64,000 bases of DNA, taken from contig NZ_JAUOEO010000001.1 of the NCBI RefSeq assembly GCF_030540825.1, positions 4,291,001 to 4,355,000 of the forward strand, given 5' to 3'. Origin of the DNA: Flavivirga spongiicola. GTDB lineage: Bacteria > Bacteroidota > Bacteroidia > Flavobacteriales > Flavobacteriaceae. The notes under the pieces were generated by a model. That model did not search any database and was not told where the DNA came from. It saw only the letters and a list, made by a program, of their open reading frames with translations. A program made the position numbers and the translations under genes. Shown here one piece after another: positions 1 through 7,810 of this stretch; positions within the stretch are counted from its first letter, which is position 1, and each line of letters opens with the position of its first letter.

Positions 1-35
1 TAAATCCCAGTACACCAAACTTTACAATGTTTTTG

Positions 36-43
36 TACATTTG
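36..43 (+). promoter_or_regulatory. -7 promoter box of the 2OG oxygenase gene
   Basis: TACATTTG matches the Bacteroidota vegetative -7 consensus TAnnTTTG. It lies about 28 nt before the ATG at 72. This makes the longer reading frame that opens at 27 unlikely, because that start would sit upstream of the promoter. No clear -33 element is seen. The six fixed bases occur by chance fairly often in AT-rich DNA, so the call rests on placement. Confidence 0.5.
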
Positions 44-71
44 TAATACATCTATAATTAAATTACAACTT

Positions 72-1022
72 ATGACTAGTATACCAAGTGTAGATTTAAG
101 TGATTTCATCTCTGACGACCCTACTAAAAAGCAGCAATTTGTAGATGCTATTGGGAAAGCGTATGAAGATATCGGTTTTGTAGCCTTAAAAGGCCATTTT
201 TTAGATGATACATTAGTCGAAAACTTATACACGGAAGTAAAACAGTTTTTTAGTTTGCCAACCGAAACTAAGCAGAATTATGAAATACAAGGAATTGGTG
301 GTCAACGCGGTTATGTGTCTTTTGGAAAAGAAAGCGCTAAAGGTAAAAAAGAAGGTGATTTAAAAGAGTTTTGGCATTTTGGTCAATACGTTGAAAATAA
401 TCCTAAACTTGAAGCAGAATATCCAGAAAACGTAATCGTTAATGAGCTTCCAAAATTTAATGATGTAGGTAAAGAAGCTTATAAAATGCTCGAAAAAACA
501 GCTAAATATGTTTTGCGTGCATTGGCTTTACATTTAGGTATTGAAGAAACTTATTTTGATGGATTTATTCATAACGGTAATTCTATTTTAAGACCCATTC
601 ATTACCCACCAATTACAGAAGAACCTAAGGAAGCTGTTCGAGCGGCTGCACATGGAGACATTAATCTGATAACATTATTAATGGGAGCTCAAGGTCGTGG
701 TTTACAAGTACAAAACCATAAAGGTGAATGGGTAGATGCCATTGCGCAACCCGATGAACTCATGATTAATGTAGGAGATATGCTCTCTAGACACACCAAT
801 AACAAATTAAAATCTACCATACATCGAGTTATAAATCCTCCAAAAGAACTTTGGGGAACATCACGCTACTCTATTCCATTTTTTATGCACCCCATAAGTG
901 ATATGAAACTAGATGTATTAGAAGGCTGTATTGACGAGAATAATCCTAAAGCATTTGAAGATATTACAGCTGGTGAATTTTTAAATGAACGATTAATAGA
1001 ATTAGGGTTAATAAAAAAATAG
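72..1022 (+). CDS. 2-oxoglutarate/Fe(II)-dependent oxygenase, isopenicillin N synthase family
   Basis: This is a soluble non-haem iron oxygenase of the IPNS/flavanone-hydroxylase type. The N-terminal region (IPSVDLSDF, then the YEDIGFVALKGH stretch) is the DIOX_N domain. The C-terminal jelly roll carries the iron triad H194-x-D196 and H251, and R265-x-S267 for binding the 2OG carboxylate. Length, 316 residues from this start, is normal for the family. The first ATG of the open frame (27) lies upstream of the likely promoter, so the ATG at 72 was chosen. The substrate cannot be read from the sequence. Many marine flavobacteria carry a similar gene of unknown role. Confidence 0.88.
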   Translation: MTSIPSVDLSDFISDDPTKKQQFVDAIGKAYEDIGFVALKGHFLDDTLVENLYTEVKQFFSLPTETKQNYEIQGIGGQRGYVSFGKESAKGKKEGDLKEFWHFGQYVENNPKLEAEYPENVIVNELPKFNDVGKEAYKMLEKTAKYVLRALALHLGIEETYFDGFIHNGNSILRPIHYPPITEEPKEAVRAAAHGDINLITLLMGAQGRGLQVQNHKGEWVDAIAQPDELMINVGDMLSRHTNNKLKSTIHRVINPPKELWGTSRYSIPFFMHPISDMKLDVLEGCIDENNPKAFEDITAGEFLNERLIELGLIKK

Positions 1023-1080
1023 TCAGCAATATTCAGTAGCTAGTTAGCAGTTTCTTACTCTGCTTTTTTTGACTATACAC

Positions 1081-1105
1081 TGAAGGCAGAAGACTAAAGA
1101 CAAAA
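1081..1105. repeat. GAAGAC-type intergenic repeat remnant
   Basis: The short stretch before the SUI1 gene (GAAGGCAGAAGACTAAAGAC) resembles the GAAGACNGAAGAC-like tracts that flank the four-helix-bundle gene at 19.1-19.5 kb. It appears to be a degenerate dispersed intergenic repeat. No function is claimed. Confidence 0.3.
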
Positions 1106-1107
1106 AA

Positions 1108-1437
1108 ATGGATTTACAAGACCAATTAAAAAACCTGTTTCCAGATCATGTTCAAACAGAATCTGTTGAAAACACTAGTGAAGCTTCTAAAATATGGATG
1201 CAAGACGATCCTATTATTTGCAAATATGAAAAACGCAAAGGCAAGCCAATTACTATATTAGAAGGCTATACTGGAGCTAATCAAGATTTTAAGGCTTTAG
1301 CTAAAGAGATTAAAACATCTTTAAGCGTTGGTGGTAGTTTTAAAGACGATAAAATTATTATTCAAGGTGATTATCGTGATAAAATAATGAAAATGCTTCA
1401 AGACAAAGGCTTTAAAGTAAAACGCGTTGGAGGATAA
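1108..1437 (+). CDS. Translation initiation factor SUI1/eIF1-like (YciH family)
   Basis: A 109-residue protein whose C-terminal 75 residues form the SUI1/eIF1 fold: a basic KYEKRKGKPITILEGY strand, a helix, SLSVGGSFKDDKIIIQGDY, and a last helix ending in GFKVKRVGG. Bacterial YciH/SUI1 proteins resemble eIF1 and are thought to affect start-site selection at the ribosome, but are dispensable where tested. The N-terminal 30 residues are acidic and probably flexible. It ends 2 nt before the next start, so it is probably co-transcribed with the DUF1835 and nucleoside phosphorylase genes. Confidence 0.88.
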   Translation: MDLQDQLKNLFPDHVQTESVENTSEASKIWMQDDPIICKYEKRKGKPITILEGYTGANQDFKALAKEIKTSLSVGGSFKDDKIIIQGDYRDKIMKMLQDKGFKVKRVGG

Positions 1438-1439
1438 TT

Positions 1440-2381
1440 ATGAGCAAACAACCTCTTCATATTACTAATGGTAACGTTTTGACTGATTATCTAAATGAAT
1501 TAGATATTGTTGGTAAAAAACTTACCTGGCAAGAAATGCTTTGTGAAGGACCAACTATTATAGAGGTAAATTCTAAAAAATTTTTAGATGCCAGAAAATC
1601 ATTTTTTAGTGAGTTTTATGATATTGATTTGGATACAGACCAAATTAAATCTGAATTAAATAAACTGAATGATTACAAAGAATACTCTGAAATTATCCTA
1701 TGGTTTGAATATGATCTATTTTGCCACGTTAATATGATTGCAGTTATCAATCTTATTCTACAAAAGAAAATCGACCTTCCAATATCTCTTGTTTGCAGTG
1801 GTAGAATAAAAGGCAGCAAAATATTAAAAGGTTTATCTGAACTTAATGCAGAGCAATTAATAGATCACTATAAAAAAAGAGTGAAACTAAATCATAAAGA
1901 TTTAGATTTGGCTAAAACCTTATGGGGTATTTATTGTGGCAAAGATCACAACTTACTAAAGCCTTATATCGTAACAGAATCATCATTCGAATATTTAAGT
2001 AACTGTTTAAAAGCACACCTAGAGCGTTTTCCTGATTTAATATATGGTTTAAATGTATTAGAAAAAAACATCATGGAGATTGTTAAAAACAACAGTATAA
2101 AATCTAAGCATCATTTATTAGGCTATGTGCTTAACTATCAAGGATATTATGGCTATGGAGACCTTCAAATTTCTAGAATTATAGAAAAGTTGAGTGTGTT
2201 TTTCACAAATGAAGAACAGCATATAACTCTTAATAGGAAAGGTCATGAGGCATTATTAGGTCAGCATAATGTTGCCATGGAAATTGATAACAACATGGTT
2301 TATGGAGGGCTTAAAAAATTTGATTTCCAATTTAATAAGAAGCAAAATAAACTCGTAAAAACTGTACTAAATGCCTATTAA
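1440..2381 (+). CDS. DUF1835 domain-containing protein
   Basis: A 313-residue cytoplasmic protein with no signal peptide or membrane segment. The N-terminal half begins LHITNGNVLTDYLNE and contains WQEMLCEGP, the signature of the DUF1835 family, followed by a helical C-terminal half (DUF3658-like region). Biochemical function is unknown. It starts 2 nt after the SUI1 gene and its last 11 nt overlap the start of the phosphorylase gene, so the three are very likely translated from one message. Confidence 0.8.
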   Translation: MSKQPLHITNGNVLTDYLNELDIVGKKLTWQEMLCEGPTIIEVNSKKFLDARKSFFSEFYDIDLDTDQIKSELNKLNDYKEYSEIILWFEYDLFCHVNMIAVINLILQKKIDLPISLVCSGRIKGSKILKGLSELNAEQLIDHYKKRVKLNHKDLDLAKTLWGIYCGKDHNLLKPYIVTESSFEYLSNCLKAHLERFPDLIYGLNVLEKNIMEIVKNNSIKSKHHLLGYVLNYQGYYGYGDLQISRIIEKLSVFFTNEEQHITLNRKGHEALLGQHNVAMEIDNNMVYGGLKKFDFQFNKKQNKLVKTVLNAY

Positions 2382-3240
2382 GGAATCCGAATTAATATTA
2401 AACCCAAATGGGAGTATTTATCATTTGAATTTAAAACCTGAAAATGTTTCTAATACTATCATTTTGGTTGGTGACCAAAATCGTGTCGAAAAAGTATCAA
2501 AACATTTTGACAGTATTGAATTTTCAACTCAAAAACGTGAATTTAAAACTCACACAGGACACTATAAAGGCAAACGCATAACTGTTATTTCTACTGGAAT
2601 TGGACCAGACAATATAGATATCGTTCTAAACGAATTAGATGCGCTTTTTAATATTGATTTAACTACAAAAATCCCAAAACAGACCATTACAAGTTTAAAT
2701 ATTATTAGAGTAGGCACATCTGGTTCGCTACAAAAAGATATCCCTATAGACTCGTTTCTTTTAAGCACTTTCGGCTTAGATCTTAATGGTATGTTACATG
2801 CCTACCAAATAAACACCATTAACAATCCTGATATTGAAGCCGCTTTTATAAAGCAAACAAACTGGCATGAGCATAAAGCGAAACCAATCGTTATAAAAAA
2901 CAGTGATTTGCTCGAAAAGCAATTTGAAAGTAATAAAACTCATAAAGGATTAACTGCTACGGCTGGTGGATTTTATGGTCCCCAAGGGCGTGTTTTAAGG
3001 TTACCTGTCCAAGATGCTAACCTAAATAATAAAATGGACACCTTTAATTTTAAAGGCACACGTATAACCAATTTAGAGATGGAAACATCTGCTATATATG
3101 GTTTAGCAAAATTATTGGGACACCATGCCTTATCACTAAATGCTATAATTGCCAACAGAGCTTCTGGAACTTTTAGCAAAAACCCTTCAGAAGTTATTGA
3201 AAACCTTATAAAATATACACTCGATAAAATTGCGGATTAA
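2371..3240 (+). CDS. Nucleoside phosphorylase (PNP/uridine phosphorylase family)
   Basis: Cytoplasmic enzyme of the PNP_UDP_1 family, which splits nucleosides with phosphate into base and ribose 1-phosphate. Visible signatures are the phosphate-binding IILVGDQNRV near residue 30, ISTGIGPDN around residue 75, IRVGTSGSLQ around 110, and the late TNLEMETSAIYGL motif whose Met/Glu contact the ribose. Length (289) is slightly above E. coli Udp. Purine versus uridine preference cannot be decided by eye. The start overlaps the upstream gene by 11 nt, which suggests translational coupling. Confidence 0.88.
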   Translation: MPIKESELILNPNGSIYHLNLKPENVSNTIILVGDQNRVEKVSKHFDSIEFSTQKREFKTHTGHYKGKRITVISTGIGPDNIDIVLNELDALFNIDLTTKIPKQTITSLNIIRVGTSGSLQKDIPIDSFLLSTFGLDLNGMLHAYQINTINNPDIEAAFIKQTNWHEHKAKPIVIKNSDLLEKQFESNKTHKGLTATAGGFYGPQGRVLRLPVQDANLNNKMDTFNFKGTRITNLEMETSAIYGLAKLLGHHALSLNAIIANRASGTFSKNPSEVIENLIKYTLDKIAD

Positions 3241-3253
3241 TAGTATTGATTTA

Positions 3254-4123
3254 ATGAAGAAAGTAAATATTGGTGGCGTACCAGAGCATTTTAACTTAGC
3301 ATGGTACTTAACACTAAAAAACGGGGATTATAAAAAGGAAAATATTAATTTACGTTGGCATGATTACGCAGGAGGTACTGGAGCCATGTGCAAAGCGCTT
3401 CGAAACAAAGAGATTGATATTGCCGTTATACTTACCGAAGGTATTGTAAAAGACATCATAGATGGTAATCCTAGTAAAATTGTACAAACTTTTGTGCAAA
3501 CCCCTCTAATTTGGGGAGTTCATGTCGCTCATAATTCATCTTATAAAACCATAGAAGATTTAAAAGGAATGAAGGCCGCAATAAGCAGATATGGTTCAGG
3601 CTCGCATTTAATGGCTTATATTAATGCTGAAAATAATAAATGGGATTTAAAAAAGGATCTAGATTTTGAAGTTATAAAAAATTTAGATGGTGCTGTAGAA
3701 GGATTAACTACCGGGAGAGCAGATTATTTTTTATGGGAAAAATTCACAACAAAACCGCTAGTTGATGATGGAATCTTTAGGCGAATAGATAATTGTCCTT
3801 CACCATGGCCTTGTTTTGTAATTGCTGTACGAGAAGATTTTATCGAATCTAATAAAGATGATTTAGCAACAATTTTAGAAATTATTAATAACACAACTTC
3901 AGAATTTAAAGAGATACCGAGTATAGACAAAACAATTGCAAATCGATATGGGCAGCAGCTCGAAGATGTACAAGAATGGTTAAATATTACTGAATGGTCT
4001 CAAAATTTAATTGACAGACAAACGATCATGAATGTGCAAAAACAATTGCATGCTTTAAATATTATACCCGAGATAGTAGATTATAAAAAATTAACTATTT
4101 CTTCATCCTTAAACGGTAAATAA
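3254..4123 (+). CDS. Periplasmic-binding-protein-like (type 2 PBP fold) protein without signal peptide
   Basis: The protein starts KKVNIGGVPEHFNLAWYL and follows the NMT1/THI5/SsuA-like substrate-binding pattern: a GGTGAMCKAL segment, an EIDIAVILTEGIV strand, WGVHVAHNSSYKTIEDLKG, then a second lobe with GAVEGLTTGRADYFLWE. Typical ABC partners are absent here, and no signal peptide or lipobox is present, so it may be a cytoplasmic ligand-binding or enzyme-like relative rather than a transporter part. An earlier in-frame start at 3230 overlaps the phosphorylase end; the ATG at 3254 fits the family N-terminus better. Confidence 0.72.
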   Translation: MKKVNIGGVPEHFNLAWYLTLKNGDYKKENINLRWHDYAGGTGAMCKALRNKEIDIAVILTEGIVKDIIDGNPSKIVQTFVQTPLIWGVHVAHNSSYKTIEDLKGMKAAISRYGSGSHLMAYINAENNKWDLKKDLDFEVIKNLDGAVEGLTTGRADYFLWEKFTTKPLVDDGIFRRIDNCPSPWPCFVIAVREDFIESNKDDLATILEIINNTTSEFKEIPSIDKTIANRYGQQLEDVQEWLNITEWSQNLIDRQTIMNVQKQLHALNIIPEIVDYKKLTISSSLNGK

Positions 4124-4179
4124 TTGAAATCAATTACATAACAAAATGTTAATAATTAACATTCTTTTGTATAAAAGTT

Positions 4180-4187
4180 TATTTTTG
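4180..4187 (+). promoter_or_regulatory. -7 promoter box of the first TlpA-like gene
   Basis: TATTTTTG fits TAnnTTTG and lies 21 nt before the ATG. No matching -33 TTG at the usual spacing is seen. Confidence 0.4.
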
Positions 4188-4208
4188 ATTGAATAATAAA
4201 CTAAAAAA

Positions 4209-5219
4209 ATGAAAAAAATACTTTTTTTAGCATTTGCAGTAGCTATAGTTGCTTGTGAAAATGCTCCCAAAGACTATGTGACTTTCTCTGGTAAAATTAC
4301 CGATAAGAATAGTGATTCCTTAGTAGTTAGAACACGAACATATTCAAAAACCATTAAAGTGAATGAAGATGGTACATTTAGCGATACTTTAAAGGTGGTA
4401 TCTGGCGTTCATAATATTTTTGACGGCAATGAGTCTACAAATATGTTCCTTCAAAATGGGTTTGATATTAATTTAACTCTTGATACAAAAGAGTTTGATG
4501 AAACTGTTAAATATACAGGTACTGGTGCCGAAACTAGCAATTACCTAGCGGAAAAATCTTTATTACAAGAAAGCCTTTTTACACCAGATTTATTAGATTT
4601 AGAAGAAGCCGCATTTAAAACTAAAGTTGGTGAAATTCAAAATAAACTAACTGAGCTTGTAGAAAAAAATAAAAATATTGACTCTACAATTTATGCAAAT
4701 GAAAAAGCAGGCTTAGAAAAACTTAGTGAAAGTCTTTTAGCTAGTTACACCCAACAAAAAAACAGAGCTTCCCAATTAGCTGATTTTATAGGTAAGCCAT
4801 CTCCCAATTTTGATAATTATGAAAATTATAAAGGAGGAACAACATCATTGGCAGACTTAAAAGGAAAGTATGTTTATATCGATGTATGGGCTACTTGGTG
4901 TGGACCTTGCAAAAAGGAAATTCCTTTTCTTAAAGAAGTTGAAGGCAAATATCACGGTAAGAATATTGAGTTTGTTAGTATTTCTATAGATAACCAAAAG
5001 AGTCATGACGCCTGGAAAAAAATGGTAACTGATAAAGAATTAGGTGGTGTACAATTATTAGCTGATAATGATTGGAAATCAGAGTTTGTTCAAAATTATA
5101 AAATTCAAGGTATTCCTCGTTTTATTCTTATAGACCCAGCTGGCAATGTTGTTAATGCAGATGCACCAAGACCATCCAGCCCAAAACTAATCGAATTATT
5201 TACATCTCTAAATATTTAA
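4209..5219 (+). CDS. TlpA-like thiol-disulfide lipoprotein (DUF4369 plus thioredoxin domain), copy 1
   Basis: The export signal has a lipobox ending VAIVAC, giving a lipidated Cys16. Residues about 22-110 look like the DUF4369 beta domain, followed by a helical linker and a thioredoxin-fold domain with W230-C-G-P-C234 (WATWCGPC) and a cis-Pro region GIPRFILID. Such proteins act as membrane-attached thiol reductases in the periplasm; partners are unknown. It is a tandem paralogue of the next gene, with near-identical DNA only in C-terminal stretches. A strong terminator follows, so the two genes are transcribed separately. Confidence 0.88.
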   Translation: MKKILFLAFAVAIVACENAPKDYVTFSGKITDKNSDSLVVRTRTYSKTIKVNEDGTFSDTLKVVSGVHNIFDGNESTNMFLQNGFDINLTLDTKEFDETVKYTGTGAETSNYLAEKSLLQESLFTPDLLDLEEAAFKTKVGEIQNKLTELVEKNKNIDSTIYANEKAGLEKLSESLLASYTQQKNRASQLADFIGKPSPNFDNYENYKGGTTSLADLKGKYVYIDVWATWCGPCKKEIPFLKEVEGKYHGKNIEFVSISIDNQKSHDAWKKMVTDKELGGVQLLADNDWKSEFVQNYKIQGIPRFILIDPAGNVVNADAPRPSSPKLIELFTSLNI

Positions 5220-5237
5220 ATTACTGAATAATTAAAT

Positions 5238-5279
5238 AAAAAAGGTTTGGAAGTCTTGTAAGACTTCCAAACCTTTTTT
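5238..5279 (+). terminator. Strong intrinsic terminator after TlpA-like copy 1
   Basis: A perfect 20-nt inverted repeat with a very short loop. The core is GGTTTGGAAGTCTT pairing with AAGACTTCCAAACC, with A-tract and T-tract flanks, so it could work in either direction. The rest of the roughly 300-bp gap to the next gene is AT-rich and holds only a candidate -7 box near its end. Confidence 0.9.
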
Positions 5280-5495
5280 ATTTGTTATTAATATTTTATT
5301 TGTCTGTCTAACCTCTCCGTTTACCTCTTATGGTTATTCCAAATATTTAAATAACTTAATAAAAGCCCTTTTTACTTTTTGCCATTACTATATAGTATTA
5401 TGTGCTTTTAATTATATAATTCGTTTAAAAAACTCATATTCAATGCGAAAAACACAAAGATATGTTAAAATACAAAAGAAAAATATTAAATCTAT

Positions 5496-5503
5496 TAGTT
5501 TTG
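5496..5503 (+). promoter_or_regulatory. -7 promoter box of the second TlpA-like gene
   Basis: TAGTTTTG fits TAnnTTTG and ends 20 nt before the ATG. It follows the strong terminator, consistent with independent transcription of the paralogue. Confidence 0.45.
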
Positions 5504-5523
5504 ACTAAACTAAAAGTCTTAAA

Positions 5524-6576
5524 ATGAAAAAAACACTAGTACTATTATCTGCATTAACCATTGTGGCTTGTAAAGAAGAGCCTCCTAAGGATTATGCAAC
5601 CTTATCTGGAAAAATAACAAATTTAAGCGAAGATAAACTTATAAAAATCCAAAGTAGAAATGGGTTTAAAAAAGAAATAGCAATAAATGATGACGGCATT
5701 TTTAATGACACCTTAAAAGTAGAAGCAGGTGATTATTACTTTAGTTACGGAGAGCATTATGGGCAAATATTTTTGAAGAACGATAATGAGACTTCCTTTT
5801 CTGTAAACACAGAAAACTTCAAAGAATCCTTGAAATTTTCAGGAGATGCTGCTAATAAAAATAATTTTTTTGTTGAAAAATCTTTACTACAAGATAAATA
5901 TTTAACAGAGGATATCATGTATAAAAGTGAAATTGAATTTGAAAAGGCTTTCAGCGACTTAAAAAATGCATATACTGAATTAAAAGAAAGTCATAAAGAT
6001 TTAGATTCTACATTACTCAATAGATTAGATAAAGATTATGAAGGAACATACAAAGGCTATAAAACGTTTCATAATAATAAGCTGGCTATTTTAAAAGCCT
6101 TTCCTAAAGGCAGTCCTTCACCTGTTTTCAATAGCTATGAAAACTTTAAAGGCGGAACGACATCACTGTCAGATTTAAAAGGTAAATATGTTTATGTTGA
6201 TGTTTGGGCAACCTGGTGCGGTCCCTGTAAAAGAGAAATCCCATTCCTTAAAGAAGTTGAGGAAAAATACCATGGTAAGAACATTGAATTTGTTAGTATT
6301 TCTGTTGATGACGGTAGAGGTTTTCAAGGTGACACAAAAGAACTTAAAGCTTCGGCAGCAAAAGAAGGCTGGAAAAAAATGGTAACTGATAAAGAATTAG
6401 GTGGTGTACAATTAATTGCAGATAAAGGATTTCTATCAGACTTTGTTCAAGGATACAAAATAAATGGAATTCCTCGTTTTATTTTAATAGATACTACAGG
6501 AAATGTACTTGATCCGGATGCACCAAGACCATCCAGCCCAAAACTAATCGAATTATTTACATCTTTAAATATATAA
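5524..6576 (+). CDS. TlpA-like thiol-disulfide lipoprotein (DUF4369 plus thioredoxin domain), copy 2
   Basis: Same architecture as its upstream neighbour: signal with lipobox LTIVAC (Cys16), DUF4369-like beta region, helical linker, and thioredoxin domain with W231-C-G-P-C235. Compared with copy 1 it has extra residues after the VSISVD strand (GRGFQGDTKEL region). The N-terminal two-thirds are clearly diverged, but two stretches of over 40 nt in the 3' part are identical to copy 1, which suggests gene conversion or selection. Predicted role is periplasmic thiol-disulfide exchange; the target is unknown. Confidence 0.88.
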   Translation: MKKTLVLLSALTIVACKEEPPKDYATLSGKITNLSEDKLIKIQSRNGFKKEIAINDDGIFNDTLKVEAGDYYFSYGEHYGQIFLKNDNETSFSVNTENFKESLKFSGDAANKNNFFVEKSLLQDKYLTEDIMYKSEIEFEKAFSDLKNAYTELKESHKDLDSTLLNRLDKDYEGTYKGYKTFHNNKLAILKAFPKGSPSPVFNSYENFKGGTTSLSDLKGKYVYVDVWATWCGPCKREIPFLKEVEEKYHGKNIEFVSISVDDGRGFQGDTKELKASAAKEGWKKMVTDKELGGVQLIADKGFLSDFVQGYKINGIPRFILIDTTGNVLDPDAPRPSSPKLIELFTSLNI

Positions 6577-6600
6577 AAATTAAAAATTATAGATAAACTA

Positions 6601-6630
6601 AAAGCCTATGAAACTTGTTTCATAGGCTTT
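6601..6630. terminator. Intrinsic terminator between convergent genes
   Basis: AAAGCCTATGAAAC, loop TT, then GTTTCATAGGCTTT: a perfect 14-bp stem. It lies between the second TlpA-like gene and the convergent lipoprotein gene. The AT-rich flanks could support termination in both directions. Confidence 0.85.
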
Positions 6631-6729
6631 CTTAGTAAATAGGTTTAACAATAAGTAAAGTAGATATATTTGCAATGACCTATAACACTATTTCTATCAT
6701 TTTTAAATTCTCCTGGTATAACTTGATTA

Positions 6730-7734
6730 TTACCATTCATCTGTGCAATAACTTGCAGAATTAGTCAAAGTCTCTTCAAGTTCTTTATTAGATTTTACCA
6801 TAACCTCATCACCATTTATAGTAACTAAAGTTAAAGGATAGTTTATTGTTAAGTTTTCAAATTGGTCAAAGAAAGTTTCATTCAATTCACTATCATTGGT
6901 TATAGTTACTGGTATAATTTCATCTGTTTTGAGATTAATCTTGTTCATTACAAATGGATATTTAAAATTTATACAGTCGTTATCATTAATATCTCTGTCT
7001 AACTTGCAGTCTTCAAAATAATTAGTCATTTGAGATTTCCAGATAGCTTTAGATGCGGTTCCTCCTGGTGATTCAAACTCAACAGAACTAATTCTAACAT
7101 CATCCAGAGTATATGTTGTATTATTAATTGTATTATACGATAATAAAGCCTCTTCAGCGGCAGCAATACCACCACTAAGCCACATTTGATCGCCGGTTAA
7201 GAAAACACGATCTCCAAATATTTCTACATGGTACTTTACCTTTCCCGAACAATTGTAATTAATATCTGACAATGCTAATGATTCATTCTCATAGGTAACT
7301 CTTACATCTCCTTCAAAGCTGCAATCATCAAAAAATTTAATGAAATTTTCCTCACCTTGTAATACAACTACAGACGTATCAAGTATAAGGTCTAAAAAAT
7401 AGTCATCTGGAGTAAATTGAATCCCTGTATCTGAATAAGCTTTTGCTTTAGCAGCTGGAAATTGCTCATTCCATTTTGATAGTTCTATATTAACTGCGCC
7501 ATAATAATCTCCTTGTGAATTCATAAAATGACCAACAAGAACTCCTTCACTACAATCAAAATTGATAAGATCCAGATCGTTAGTTGAAGCCGCCGTTGCA
7601 ATTATTTTATTTGCTAAGCTTGATGAAATCTTTTCATCCGATGTTACTAGAGTTCCCGTTTCTACAGACGAGCAAGATTGGAAAACTCCTAAAAGTATTG
7701 TTGCAATAAATAATGTTTTAAAAAAATGTTTCAT
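6730..7734 (-). CDS. Lipoprotein of unknown function linked to the ECF sigma/FecR/TonB locus
   Basis: The signal peptide ends in lipobox VFQSC (Cys about 21), so it is a surface or periplasmic lipoprotein of 334 residues. I do not recognise a family. The body is beta-rich with repeated Asp-Cys units (FDCSEG, DDCSFEG, NYNCSG, EDCKLD, NDCINF), suggesting repeated disulfide-bearing modules. A 25-nt motif also found before the sigma and fecR genes lies 32 nt upstream, so the gene probably has its own ECF-dependent promoter although it follows the TonB receptor. It may be the surface partner of that receptor. Confidence 0.7.
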   Translation of the reverse strand: MKHFFKTLFIATILLGVFQSCSSVETGTLVTSDEKISSSLANKIIATAASTNDLDLINFDCSEGVLVGHFMNSQGDYYGAVNIELSKWNEQFPAAKAKAYSDTGIQFTPDDYFLDLILDTSVVVLQGEENFIKFFDDCSFEGDVRVTYENESLALSDINYNCSGKVKYHVEIFGDRVFLTGDQMWLSGGIAAAEEALLSYNTINNTTYTLDDVRISSVEFESPGGTASKAIWKSQMTNYFEDCKLDRDINDNDCINFKYPFVMNKINLKTDEIIPVTITNDSELNETFFDQFENLTINYPLTLVTINGDEVMVKSNKELEETLTNSASYCTDEW

Positions 7735-7765
7735 GTTGTTATATTTTGGGGTTATTTACTATGGA

Positions 7766-7790
7766 AACGATTGTAAACTGTAAAACCCTC
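7766..7790 (-). promoter_or_regulatory. Putative ECF-sigma promoter, copy C (before lipoprotein gene)
   Basis: Read on the minus strand it is GAGGG, then TTTTACAGTTT, then a segment ending ATCGTT: 25 nt in all, exactly the length of the two other copies at 11275-11299 and 11876-11900. It sits between the TonB receptor stop and the lipoprotein start. GAGGGTTTT would be the -35 part and CGTT the -10 part. Confidence 0.65.
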
Positions 7791-7810
7791 TATGTGTTAA
7801 AAAAATTATA

